NCBI GenBank assembly: GCA_035293245.1
Contig: DATDOO010000153.1
Location: forward strand, 1 to 22,131
From: DATDOO01 sp035293245
GTDB taxonomy: Bacteria; Pseudomonadota; Gammaproteobacteria; Methylococcales; Methylococcaceae
Direction: 5' to 3'
DNA length: 22,131 nt
The notes under the pieces: model-generated
Database searches by the model: none
What the model was told of the DNA's origin: nothing
Seen by the model: only the letters and a program-made list of their open reading frames with translations
Position numbers and translations under genes: made by a program
Shown: positions 7,610-15,144 of the stretch, piece after piece
Layout: every line of letters starts with the position of its first letter
How positions within the stretch are numbered: position 1 is the stretch's first letter

Positions 7610-8989
7610 AACGCTCCGCCACGGCGCCGGTTTGCGCACCGCGGGCCACACCGGGCTTTCGATGGTCAAGGCCAGTTGCCGCACCAGTTCCAGCATGCCT
7701 TGGTAGCCGGCGTAGCCGAATTCCCGCTCCTGGTTGATGTCCAGGAAGGGAATCCTGGCCTTCAGCGCCGTGTACATGTTGCGGCCGCCGGCGATGAGGA
7801 TGTCCGCCTTATACTCCCGGACGATGCCCAGCAGGGCCTTGGGGCTGCCGTCCTCGATCATCTGGGCGTCCTCGCCCATCAGCTCGCGGATGCGCGCCTT
7901 GTCTTCCTCGGTGGATTTCTTGGTGCCGGTGGCGACCACCACCATGCCCAAGTCCTGCAAGGCGGAGATCACCGACCAGCTTTTCACACCGCCGGTGTAA
8001 AGCAAAACACGCTTGCCTTCCAGCCGCTCGCGCCATGGGGCCAGTTCGGCCTGGATGCGCGCTTCTTCGCGGGCGATGAGGACTTCGGTGCGGGCGGTCA
8101 GGTCCGGATCGCCGATGACACGGGCGAAGTCGCGCAACGCCTGGCTGGTGTCGCCGATGCCATAGAAACTGCCCTCGAACCAGGGCGTGCCGAACTGCTT
8201 TTCCAGCTTGCGGGCCACGTTGAGCATGGCCTTGGAACACACCATCATGTTGACCTCGGCACGGTGCATGCTCTGCACCTCGCGGAAGCGGGCGTCGCCC
8301 GACAAGGTGCACAGGACACGGAGGCCCAGTTCGTCCAATAGCGGCAGCACGTGCCAGAATTCGCCGGCGATGTTGTATTCGCCGATCAGGTTGACGTCGT
8401 GCACCTTAATGCCGGCGCGGGCGCTGTCCGCCGGCAGGGGGTCCGGCTCGCGGCTGCCCACCACGTACTTGACCATGGCTTCGCCGGCGATGCGGTTGCC
8501 CAGGTTCTTGGTGCCGTAAAAGCCCGCACCGTCCACCGGCACCACCGGCACGCCCCAGCGTTCCGCGGCCGCCTTGCACACCGCGTCGATGTCGTCGCCG
8601 ATCAGCGCCGGCACGCAGGTGTTGTACACGAACACGGCCGGCGGGCCGTAGGTCTCCACCGCCTGTTTGATGGCATGGAACAGGCGCTTTTCCGCCCGGC
8701 CCATGACGATGTCCTGCTCGGTCAGGTCGGTGGTCATGCCGATGCGGTAAAGCAAAGCGCCGGAAGAGCGCGTGCCGCGGTTGTCCCAGGACGAGCCGGC
8801 GCAGGCGATGGGTCCGTGGACGATGTGGGCCACGTCGCAAATGGGCAAGAGGGCGATCTGCGCGCCGTCGAAGGCGCACCCCCCCGCCGTGGAGCCGGGC
8901 TTGGGCTTGGCGCAGCCGGATTTGGCCTTGTGGTTGTGCTCGCAGGCCGGTTCGTTGAGCAGTTCGGCAATGTCTTTATTGGATTTCAT
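7601..8989 (-). CDS. nifE: Nitrogenase FeMo-cofactor scaffold subunit NifE
   Basis: The 462-residue protein matches NifE from its N-terminus (EPACEHNHKAKSGCAKPKPG) to its C-terminus (RNMYTALKARIPFLDINQER, then PAPWR). NifE pairs with NifN to form the scaffold on which the NifB cofactor is converted, with Mo and homocitrate, to FeMo-co. The cluster-binding cysteines expected from the NifD-like fold are present: Cys38 (GGCAFDG), Cys63 (IACAGSSWDN) and Cys125 (YNTCVPAL). STEEDKARIRELMGE and YTGGVKSWSV are also typical. The gene is alone: no nifN follows, because the next gene is the convergent mak, overlapping by nine bases. Expression should be from the sigma-54 promoter at 9046-9061. A vanadium- or iron-only-system homologue (VnfE) is less likely but not excluded by eye. 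Confidence 0.95.
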   Translation of the reverse strand: MKSNKDIAELLNEPACEHNHKAKSGCAKPKPGSTAGGCAFDGAQIALLPICDVAHIVHGPIACAGSSWDNRGTRSSGALLYRIGMTTDLTEQDIVMGRAEKRLFHAIKQAVETYGPPAVFVYNTCVPALIGDDIDAVCKAAAERWGVPVVPVDGAGFYGTKNLGNRIAGEAMVKYVVGSREPDPLPADSARAGIKVHDVNLIGEYNIAGEFWHVLPLLDELGLRVLCTLSGDARFREVQSMHRAEVNMMVCSKAMLNVARKLEKQFGTPWFEGSFYGIGDTSQALRDFARVIGDPDLTARTEVLIAREEARIQAELAPWRERLEGKRVLLYTGGVKSWSVISALQDLGMVVVATGTKKSTEEDKARIRELMGEDAQMIEDGSPKALLGIVREYKADILIAGGRNMYTALKARIPFLDINQEREFGYAGYQGMLELVRQLALTIESPVWPAVRKPAPWRSVSA

Positions 8990-9045
8990 GGCGGGCTACC
9001 TGACGTAAATACTCGCAGCAACCTTGCTTCGTTGCTGTCCGTAAG

Positions 9046-9061
9046 TGCAACCGCCATGCCA
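9046..9061 (-). promoter_or_regulatory. Sigma-54 (-24/-12) promoter of nifE
   Basis: Read on the minus strand, the site is TGGCATGGCGGTTGCA. It has the GG and GC dinucleotides exactly ten bases apart and near-consensus -24 (TGGCA) and -12 (TTGCA) elements. The predicted transcript would start near 9035, 46 bases ahead of the nifE ATG. The NifA site is centred about 80 bases upstream of that start. Confidence 0.88.
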
Positions 9062-9106
9062 TGGCGGCAAATCCCGAACTGGCGCGTCCGGCGCCCCACG
9101 GCCGCC

Positions 9107-9122
9107 TGTCGCAAAAGCGACA
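9107..9122. promoter_or_regulatory. NifA upstream activator site shared by nifE and the mod operon
   Basis: TGTCGCAAAAGCGACA is a perfect TGT-N10-ACA NifA site with an extended dyad (TGTCGC/GCGACA). It lies between the two divergent sigma-54 promoters. Its centre is about 80 bases from the predicted nifE start and about 138 bases from the predicted mod-operon start, both inside the usual NifA range. Confidence 0.85.
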
Positions 9123-9185
9123 AAAGCGCGATCGGGGTTTGTCTGCTACAGGGAATGGAGGTAAGGTTCAGACTCGTTGGTGCAT

Positions 9186-9205
9186 GCGCCGCCGGGGTGC
9201 GGCGC
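9186..9205. repeat. GC-rich 7-bp inverted repeat upstream of the mod promoter
   Basis: GCGCCGC and GCGGCGC flank CGGGGT, ending 21 bases before the -24 element of the mod-operon promoter. No T-run follows. It occupies the stretch between activator site and promoter, where DNA bending usually occurs. It could be a repressor site or chance in GC-rich DNA. Confidence 0.35.
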
Positions 9206-9226
9206 CGTCCACGCACTTGGTTTTAA

Positions 9227-9242
9227 TGGCAAGGAATGTGCT
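9227..9242 (+). promoter_or_regulatory. Sigma-54 (-24/-12) promoter of the mop-mod-chrA operon
   Basis: TGGCAAGGAATGTGCT has GG and GC ten bases apart. It matches the nifB promoter in this window at 13 of 16 positions, including the same TGTGCT -12 element. The predicted start is near 9253, 38 bases before the mop ATG. Confidence 0.82.
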
Positions 9243-9290
9243 TTTGACCGCTGCGCATTCCTCTTTCATTTACCCGCGGAGGTTCATCCC

Positions 9291-9500
9291 ATGAAGCTCA
9301 GTATTCGCAATAACTGGAAAGGCACCGTCAAATCGGTTTCCCATGGCAATATCGTCTCGGAAGTGGTGCTGGAGATCGCTCCCGGCGTGGAGGTGGTGTC
9401 GGTCATTTCCCGCCATTCCGCCGAAGCGCTGCAACTGGCTCCGGGGAAAGAGGCGCATGCCCTGGTCAAATCCAGCGAAGTTTCCATCGGCGTCGATTAA
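9291..9500 (+). CDS. Molbindin, single Mop/TOBE-domain molybdate-binding protein
   Basis: The 69-residue protein is one Mop domain: LSIRNNWKGTVKSVSHGNIV at the start, SEVVLEIAPGVEVVSVISRHSAEAL in the middle, and AHALVKSSEVSIGVD at the end. The length and the SEVS/AxVKSSEV motif fit molbindins, which assemble in the cytoplasm and store or buffer molybdate. It is the first gene after the NifA/sigma-54 promoter and is followed after ten bases by modA, so it probably holds Mo for nitrogenase cofactor assembly. The start at 9291 has GGAGG eight bases upstream; longer in-frame starts would overlap the promoter. Confidence 0.93.
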   Translation: MKLSIRNNWKGTVKSVSHGNIVSEVVLEIAPGVEVVSVISRHSAEALQLAPGKEAHALVKSSEVSIGVD

Positions 9501-9510
9501 GGAGATACAC

Positions 9511-10275
9511 ATGTTGCGTAAGTTATTTTTTGCCGTTGTTCTGTGGCTGGCAGCCTTCGGGGCAGGCTACGCCGGCGAACCCCCGGTCATCGCCGCCGCG
9601 GCGGACCTCAAATTCGCCCTGACGGAAATCGCCGCCCGCTTCAAGGGCGAAACCGGCGTGCCGGTGAACCTCACGTTCGGCTCGTCGGGCAATTTCTACC
9701 GGCAGATTCAGCAGGGCGCGCCGTTCGAATTGTTCCTCTCCGCCGACGAAAACTACGTGGCGCAACTGGCCAAGGAGGGCAAGACCGACGGCGAAGGCAT
9801 TTTGTACGGCATCGGCGAAATCGTGCTCTACACGTCGACGAAGTCGCACTTGAAAGTGGACAAGGCGTTGGCCGATCTGCGCCAGGCGCTAACCGAAGGG
9901 CGCGTCAAGCATTTCGCCATCGCCAACCCGGAACACGCGCCGTACGGCCGCGCCGCCCGGCAAGCGCTGGAACATCAGGGGCTGTGGGGCAAGGTGGCGC
10001 CGGTCGTGGTGCTGGGGGAAAACGTCGCCCAGGCGGCGCAGTTCGTCACCAGCGGCGCGGCGGACGGCGGCATCATCGCCTATTCCCTCGCCCTGTCCCC
10101 CGAACTGCGCACCGCCGGGACCTACGTCCTGTTGCCGCCGTCCTGGCACGAGCCGATCCGCCAGCGCATGGTGCTGCTCAAGAACGCCGGACCGGACGCG
10201 CGCAAGTTCTACGACTACCTGCAGCAAGCCACCAGCCGCAAGATTCTGGAGCGTTACGGCTTTACCGTACCCTGA
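9511..10275 (+). CDS. modA: Molybdate ABC transporter periplasmic binding protein
   Basis: The 254-residue protein has a Sec signal peptide (LRKLFFAVVLWLAAFGAGYA, cleavage before GEPP). It then has the ModA hallmarks AAAADLKFALTEIAARF, LTFGSSGNFYRQIQQGAPFELFLSADENY and the C-terminal KILERYGF. The Ser residues in the SSGN loop and the ADLK loop are the usual oxyanion contacts. It binds molybdate (or tungstate) in the periplasm and delivers it to ModB. A strong AAGGAG ribosome site lies seven bases before the ATG. The gene sits between the molbindin and modB in one transcription unit that appears to be nif-regulated. Confidence 0.93.
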   Translation: MLRKLFFAVVLWLAAFGAGYAGEPPVIAAAADLKFALTEIAARFKGETGVPVNLTFGSSGNFYRQIQQGAPFELFLSADENYVAQLAKEGKTDGEGILYGIGEIVLYTSTKSHLKVDKALADLRQALTEGRVKHFAIANPEHAPYGRAARQALEHQGLWGKVAPVVVLGENVAQAAQFVTSGAADGGIIAYSLALSPELRTAGTYVLLPPSWHEPIRQRMVLLKNAGPDARKFYDYLQQATSRKILERYGFTVP

Positions 10276-10286
10276 TCCGGCCTGCC

Positions 10287-10955
10287 GTGGAGTGGAGCGC
10301 CCTCGATCTTTCCGTCCGGCTGGGACTCGCCACGGCCCTGCTGCTGCTGCCGTTCGGCATCCTGGCCGGCCGCTGGCTGGCTTACGGCCGCTTCGCCGGC
10401 AAGAGCCTGTGCGAAGCGGCCTTCGCTTTGCCGCTGGTGCTGCCGCCCACGGTGCTGGGCTATTACCTGCTGGTGCATTTCGGCTCGGCCGCGCCCCTGG
10501 GCCGCTGGTTTGAAAACTGGTTCGGCCATCCGCTGGCGTTCAGTTTCGAAGGGCTGCTATTGGCCTCCCTCATCGTCAACCTGCCTTTCGCCGTGCAACC
10601 CATGCAGCGCGCCTTCGAGGCCATCCCGCGCGAAGTGCGCGAAGCTGCCGCCTGCTGCGGCATGGCACCCGCCAGAGTGCTGGCGCATATCGAACTCCCT
10701 TTGGCCTGGCCGGGCATCGTTTCGGGCCTGGTGATGACCTTCGCCCACACCCTGGGCGAATTCGGCGTGGTGTTGATGGTGGGCGGCGCCATTCCGGGCC
10801 GCACCAGGACCCTGTCCATCGCCATCTACGACCGGGTGCAGTCTTTCGACGCCGAGGCTGCGGCGGTGATGGCCCAGACGCTGCTGGCGTTTTCCGCAAT
10901 CGCCATCGGCTTGACCTACTGGCTGGGGAATCGCGTGACACGACGGCATGGCTGA
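10287..10955 (+). CDS. modB: Molybdate ABC transporter permease
   Basis: The inner-membrane permease of about 222 residues has around five hydrophobic segments. The cytoplasmic EAA loop is EVREAAACCGMAPARVLAHIELPLAWPG (written here in parts: EAAACCG, then IELPLAWPG), which docks on ModC. LPLVLPPTVLGYYLL and HTLGEFGVVLMVGG are typical of ModB. No ATG is available near the start; GTG at 10287, twelve bases after the modA stop, is the best choice, with CTG at 10272 or a later codon as alternatives. Its end overlaps the modC start by eight bases, indicating coupled translation. Confidence 0.9.
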   Translation: MEWSALDLSVRLGLATALLLLPFGILAGRWLAYGRFAGKSLCEAAFALPLVLPPTVLGYYLLVHFGSAAPLGRWFENWFGHPLAFSFEGLLLASLIVNLPFAVQPMQRAFEAIPREVREAAACCGMAPARVLAHIELPLAWPGIVSGLVMTFAHTLGEFGVVLMVGGAIPGRTRTLSIAIYDRVQSFDAEAAAVMAQTLLAFSAIAIGLTYWLGNRVTRRHG

Positions 10956-12090
10956 GACGGGACTGACCGCCGAACTGTTCCAGCACGGCCCCATTCCCCT
11001 GGACGTGAATCTGGCCTGCCGTCCCGGCGAGTTGCTGGGTCTGGTGGGACCGTCCGGCGCCGGGAAGAGCACCGTGCTGCGCGCCGTGGCCGGCCTGTAC
11101 CAGCCGCGACGGGGCACGGTGTCCTGCAACGGACAGAGCTGGCTGGACAGCGGGGCGGACCTGGACCTCCCGCCTCACCGCCGCCCGGTGGGACTGGTGT
11201 TCCAGAATTACGCCCTCTTTCCCCATCTGAGCGCCCTGGGCAACGTGTCCGCCGCCCTGTCGCACCTGCCGCGCCGGGAGCGCGCCGCCAAGGCCGGCGA
11301 GTGGCTGGCGCGGGTGCACCTGGCGGGGCTGGAAGGACGCTACCCCCGCCAGTTGTCCGGCGGCCAGCAACAGCGGGTGGCGGTGGCGCGCGCTCTGGCC
11401 CGCGACCCGCAGGTTCTGCTGCTGGACGAGCCCTTCTCCGCCGTGGACCAGGTCACGCGGCGCAAGCTGTACCGGGAATTGGCCGAACTGCGCCACAGCC
11501 TGGCCATGCCCATCGTGCTGGTGACCCACGACCTGGACGAAGCCGCGCTGCTGGCCGACCGCCTGGTCGTGCTGTACCGGGGCGCAACCCTGCAAAGCGG
11601 CGCCCCGGACGAAGTCGCCCAGCGTCCGGCCACCGCGCTGGTGGCACGTTTGATGGATCAGCCCAACCTGTTCACCGGCCAGGTCGTGGAACACGACCCC
11701 GCCCAGCGCATCACCCGCCTGTTGTGGCTGGGCAGAAGTCTGGATGCGCGCTTGCAGGCGCATTTTCGGCCCGGCTCGCGGGTGTCGTGGATGATTCCCG
11801 CCCACCAGGTGCTGCTGCACCGCCGCGACCAGCTCTCGCGTGGCGAGCGGGAAAATCCGCTGTCCGGGCGCATCGCGGAACTGCTCACCTTGGGTTCGGA
11901 AGCCCTGTTGTCCCTGGAAATCGACCGGCGGCTCAAGCTGCACCTGTCCCTGCGCCTGCCGGTGCACGTGGTGCGGCGCAACAATCTGGCGGTGGGCGAC
12001 GAGATCGGCGTTTCCCTGCTGGCCCAGGGCATCCACCTCATGCCTTACGAAGAACCGCGCCGGGCGCGGGAGCATTCACTGGAAGGATAA
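10948..12090 (+). CDS. modC: Molybdate ABC transporter ATPase with C-terminal TOBE domain
   Basis: The 380-residue ATPase has Walker A GPSGAGKST (34-42), Q-loop Q86, signature LSGGQQQRVA (136-145), Walker B VLLLDEPFSAVD (156-167) and switch His194 in VTHDLDEA. After about residue 225 there is a regulatory extension with TOBE-like segments (NLFTGQVVEHD and NPLSGRIAELLTLGSEALLSLEI), as in ModC and its relatives, where bound oxyanion can inhibit transport. It energises ModB. The start overlaps the end of modB. Only six bases separate its stop from the chrA start, so chrA is probably co-transcribed. Confidence 0.93.
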   Translation: MAETGLTAELFQHGPIPLDVNLACRPGELLGLVGPSGAGKSTVLRAVAGLYQPRRGTVSCNGQSWLDSGADLDLPPHRRPVGLVFQNYALFPHLSALGNVSAALSHLPRRERAAKAGEWLARVHLAGLEGRYPRQLSGGQQQRVAVARALARDPQVLLLDEPFSAVDQVTRRKLYRELAELRHSLAMPIVLVTHDLDEAALLADRLVVLYRGATLQSGAPDEVAQRPATALVARLMDQPNLFTGQVVEHDPAQRITRLLWLGRSLDARLQAHFRPGSRVSWMIPAHQVLLHRRDQLSRGERENPLSGRIAELLTLGSEALLSLEIDRRLKLHLSLRLPVHVVRRNNLAVGDEIGVSLLAQGIHLMPYEEPRRAREHSLEG

Positions 12091-12096
12091 AAACGC

Positions 12097-13410
12097 ATGC
12101 AAAACCCGCCCGCCCCTGTCACCTTCCGGCAAGCCTTCCTTTACTGGCTGAAACTGGGCTTCATCGGCTTCGGCGGCCCGGCGGGGCAGATCGCCATCAT
12201 GCACCAGGACCTGGTGGAGCGAAAACGCTGGATTTCCGAGCGCCGCTACCTGCACGCGCTCAACTACTGCATGCTGCTCCCCGGCCCGGAGGCCCAGCAA
12301 TTGGCCACCTACATCGGCTGGCTCATGCACCGCACCTGGGGCGGCGTCGTCGCCGGCGCGCTGTTCGTGCTGCCTTCCTTCGCGCTGCTGGCCGTGCTGA
12401 GCTGGGCTTACTTGCGTTTCGGCCAACTGCCGCTGGTGGCCGGGGTGTTTTACGGCATCAAGCCGGCGGTGACGGCCATCGTGCTGTTCGCCGCCTGGCG
12501 CATCGGCTCGCGGGCCTTGAAGAACGGGCTTTTGTGGGGCATTGCCGCCCTCGCCTTCCTGGCCATTTTCGCCCTGCACGCGCCCTTTCCCTTGATCGTG
12601 GCCATCGCCGCCCTGCTGGGTGCGCTGGGCGGAAAATTCGCGCCGAAAAAATTCGCCGTGGGCGGCGGGCACGGCGCCGCCAAGCACAGCTACGGACCGG
12701 CCCTGATCGACGACGACACGCCCACCCCCGCCCACGCCCGCTTCGGCTGGGCGCGCTTGGCGCTGGTAGTAGTCGCCGGCGCCTTGCTGTGGGCCGGGCC
12801 CATGGCCTGGCTATGGTTGCATGGCGCGAACGGCGTGCTGGCGCAGATGGGCGGCTTCTTCACCAAAGCGGCGCTGCTCACCTTCGGCGGCGCCTACGCG
12901 GTGCTGCCTTACGTGTTCCAGGGCGCGGTGGAGCACTACCACTGGCTGAGCGCCGCGCAGATGATGGACGGCCTGGCCCTGGGCGAAACCACCCCCGGAC
13001 CGCTCATCATGGTCGTGACCTTCGTCGGCTTCCTCGGCGGCTGGAACGCCGCCGCCGAACCCTCGTTCCTCGCCGGCCTGGCAGCGGCGGGGGTCGCGAC
13101 GTATTTCACCTTCCTGCCCAGCTTCCTGTTCATCCTGGCCGGCGGCCCGCTGGTGGAATCCACCCATGGCAACCTGCGCTTCACGGCGCCTTTGACCGCC
13201 ATCACCGCCGCCGTGGTGGGCGTGATCCTCAACCTGGCCCTGTTCTTCGCCTGGCACGTGCTGTGGCCGCAGGGATTTTCCGGCGCCTTCGACGCCCTTT
13301 CCGCCCTGCTCATCCTGGCGGCGATGCTGGCCCTGTTCCGTTACAGGATCGGAATCATTCCGGTGATCGGGGGATGCGGAGTGGTGGGGATGATCTTGAG
13401 TTTGTTGTAG
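12097..13410 (+). CDS. chrA: ChrA-family (CHR) transporter, two-domain form
   Basis: The 437-residue membrane protein has two homologous CHR halves. The N-half carries LGFIGFGGPAGQIAIM and LPGPEAQQLATYIGWL. The C-half carries LLTFGGAYAVLPYVFQ and LGETTPGPLIMVVTFVGF. A hydrophilic linker (about residues 178-210, GGGHGAAKHSYG) separates them. Known two-domain members export chromate from the cytoplasm. A GGAAGGA ribosome site is nine bases before the ATG. The position directly behind modC puts it in the NifA/sigma-54 operon, which is unexpected for a simple chromate-resistance gene. It may export oxyanions that enter with molybdate, or it may move another anion; this is inference. No clear terminator is seen after it. 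Confidence 0.9.
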   Translation: MQNPPAPVTFRQAFLYWLKLGFIGFGGPAGQIAIMHQDLVERKRWISERRYLHALNYCMLLPGPEAQQLATYIGWLMHRTWGGVVAGALFVLPSFALLAVLSWAYLRFGQLPLVAGVFYGIKPAVTAIVLFAAWRIGSRALKNGLLWGIAALAFLAIFALHAPFPLIVAIAALLGALGGKFAPKKFAVGGGHGAAKHSYGPALIDDDTPTPAHARFGWARLALVVVAGALLWAGPMAWLWLHGANGVLAQMGGFFTKAALLTFGGAYAVLPYVFQGAVEHYHWLSAAQMMDGLALGETTPGPLIMVVTFVGFLGGWNAAAEPSFLAGLAAAGVATYFTFLPSFLFILAGGPLVESTHGNLRFTAPLTAITAAVVGVILNLALFFAWHVLWPQGFSGAFDALSALLILAAMLALFRYRIGIIPVIGGCGVVGMILSLL

Positions 13411-13542
13411 CCCCGCCACGCTTCACGCACACCGCTGGTTACGAACCCGCAAAGTGAAACGACCAATGCGGGCTTCATGATCCCGCGCCGGCAACTTTTA
13501 CAATAGTGCCGGATTGAAACGATTCCCTCGCAAAGAAACTTC

Positions 13543-15144
13543 ATGGCCGGCCAGCACACGACAAAAAGCCTGGAAAACTGGATCTGGGACGCCGCCTGCT
13601 CCATCCGCGGCGCTCAGGACGCCCCCAAGTACAAGGACTTCATCCTGCCGCTGGTGTTTGCCAAGCGGCTGTGCGACGTGTTCGACGACGAGATCGACCG
13701 CCTCGCCGAGAGCTACGGCTCCCGCGAGGTGGCCTTCGCTTTCGTGGACAAGGACGCGAAGCTGGTGCGCTTCTACCTGCCGTTCCGGCCCAATAACCTG
13801 GAGAAGCCGACGTGGAGCGTGATCCGCGAGCTGTCCAGCAGGATCGGCGAACGGCTCACCACCCTGTTGGGCGACATCGCCCGCTTCAACCCCTTGCTCG
13901 ACGGCATCATCAACCGCATCGACTTCAACGCCACCACCCACGGCCAGCGCGACCTGGACGACGACCGCCTGTCCAACCTGATCGAAGCCATCAGCAGGAA
14001 ACGGCTGGGCCTGAACGACGTCGAGCCCGACATCATCGGCCGCAGTTACGAATACCTGATCCGCAAGTTTGCCGAAGGCTCGGGCCAGAGCGCCGGTGAG
14101 TTCTACACCCCGGCCGAGGTCGGTCTGGTGATGGCGCGCATCCTGGCGCCCGCGCCCGGCATGGAGGTTTACGACCCCGCCTGCGGTTCCGGCGGCCTGC
14201 TGGTGAAATGCGAAATCGAACTGGAACGGCGCATGGCCCTGTCCAGCCGCAGCAAGTACGCCCCGCTCAAACTGCACGGCCAGGAGTTCACCGCCGCCAC
14301 CTGGGCCATGGCCAACATGAACATGATCATCCACGACATGGAAGGCAAAATCGAAATCGGCGACACCATGAAATCGCCCAGGTTCATCGAGCGCGGCCAG
14401 ATCAAGCGCTTCGACCGCGTGGTGGCCAATCCCATGTGGAACCAGGACAGCCAAAGCCTGCCTTACCTGGGCGAGAACTTCTTTGCCAACGACCCCTACG
14501 AGCGCTTCGCCGATCCCGGCCACAAGGACGAGCGCGGCAACCCGCGCATCCTCACCGTGCCCTCCAGCAGCGCCGACTGGGCCTGGATGCTGCACATCCT
14601 GCACTCGCTCAGCGACACCGGCCGCGCCGCCGTGGTGCTGGACACCGGCGCCGCCTCGCGCGGCAGCGGCAACGCCAACCGCAACAAGGAAAAGGAGGTG
14701 CGCAAGTGGTTTGTGGACCACGACCTGATCGAAGGCGTGCTCTACCTACCGGAAAACCTGTTCTACAACACCAGCGCGCCGGGCGTGGTGATCTTCCTGC
14801 ACAAGAACAAGCCGTCAGTGCAGAAAAACAAGCTGTTCCTGCTCAACGCCAGCCGGTCTTTCAAGAAAGGCGATCCGAAGAACTACATCCCGGACGAGGA
14901 GATCGTCCGTATCGCCGACACCTTCGCCGCCTGGCGCGAGGAGGATCGCTTCGCCAGGATCGTGGACAAGGCCGAGATCGTCCGCAACGACTACAACATC
15001 TCGCCCTCGCGCTACATCCACGTGGCCGACGACGAGGACTACCGGCCCCTGTCGGAGATCGTCGAGGATTTGCGCGAGCTGGAGAAGGAAGCGGCGCTCA
15101 ATGAGAAAGCGCTGATGGCTGTGCTGGCGAGATTGGGGGTATGA
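13543..15144 (+). CDS. hsdM: Type I restriction-modification DNA methyltransferase subunit
   Basis: The 533-residue protein is a full HsdM adenine methyltransferase. It has an N-terminal helical domain (KSLENWIWDAACSIRG, then FILPLVFAKRLCDVF), the linker GQSAGEFYTPAEV, S-adenosylmethionine motif I DPACGSGG (residues 211-218) and catalytic motif IV as NPMW (296-299). With HsdS it methylates adenine in a bipartite target; with HsdR it forms the restriction complex. The ATG at 13543 has only a weak ribosome site. A TACAAT hexamer (13499-13504) upstream may be its -10, with no good -35. The stop overlaps the hsdS start as ATGA. Confidence 0.95.
   Translation: MAGQHTTKSLENWIWDAACSIRGAQDAPKYKDFILPLVFAKRLCDVFDDEIDRLAESYGSREVAFAFVDKDAKLVRFYLPFRPNNLEKPTWSVIRELSSRIGERLTTLLGDIARFNPLLDGIINRIDFNATTHGQRDLDDDRLSNLIEAISRKRLGLNDVEPDIIGRSYEYLIRKFAEGSGQSAGEFYTPAEVGLVMARILAPAPGMEVYDPACGSGGLLVKCEIELERRMALSSRSKYAPLKLHGQEFTAATWAMANMNMIIHDMEGKIEIGDTMKSPRFIERGQIKRFDRVVANPMWNQDSQSLPYLGENFFANDPYERFADPGHKDERGNPRILTVPSSSADWAWMLHILHSLSDTGRAAVVLDTGAASRGSGNANRNKEKEVRKWFVDHDLIEGVLYLPENLFYNTSAPGVVIFLHKNKPSVQKNKLFLLNASRSFKKGDPKNYIPDEEIVRIADTFAAWREEDRFARIVDKAEIVRNDYNISPSRYIHVADDEDYRPLSEIVEDLRELEKEAALNEKALMAVLARLGV

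Larger units (their letters stand above)
8990..9290. promoter_or_regulatory. Divergent nifE / mop-mod control region
   Basis: This 301-base stretch contains no gene. It holds the nifE sigma-54 promoter (9046-9061), the NifA site (9107-9122), a GC-rich inverted repeat (9186-9205), the mod-operon sigma-54 promoter (9227-9242) and the mop ribosome site (GGAGG, 9278-9282). I found no ModE-type palindrome and no clear IHF site by eye. Confidence 0.85.

Noticed and set aside
9140..9150. TGTCTGCTACA as a second NifA site
   Set aside because: The spacing between TGT and ACA is five bases, not ten.
11301..13457. 718-codon plus-strand open frame over modC and chrA
   Set aside because: Arg/Pro/Gly-rich shadow frame; modC and chrA in other frames have full family motifs.
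13468..13486. GCGGG...CCCGC repeat after chrA as a terminator
   Set aside because: Only a 5-bp stem with a 9-base loop and no T-run directly after it.
13498..14721. 407-codon minus-strand open frame opposite hsdM
   Set aside because: His/Val/Gly-rich antisense translation without recognisable motifs.
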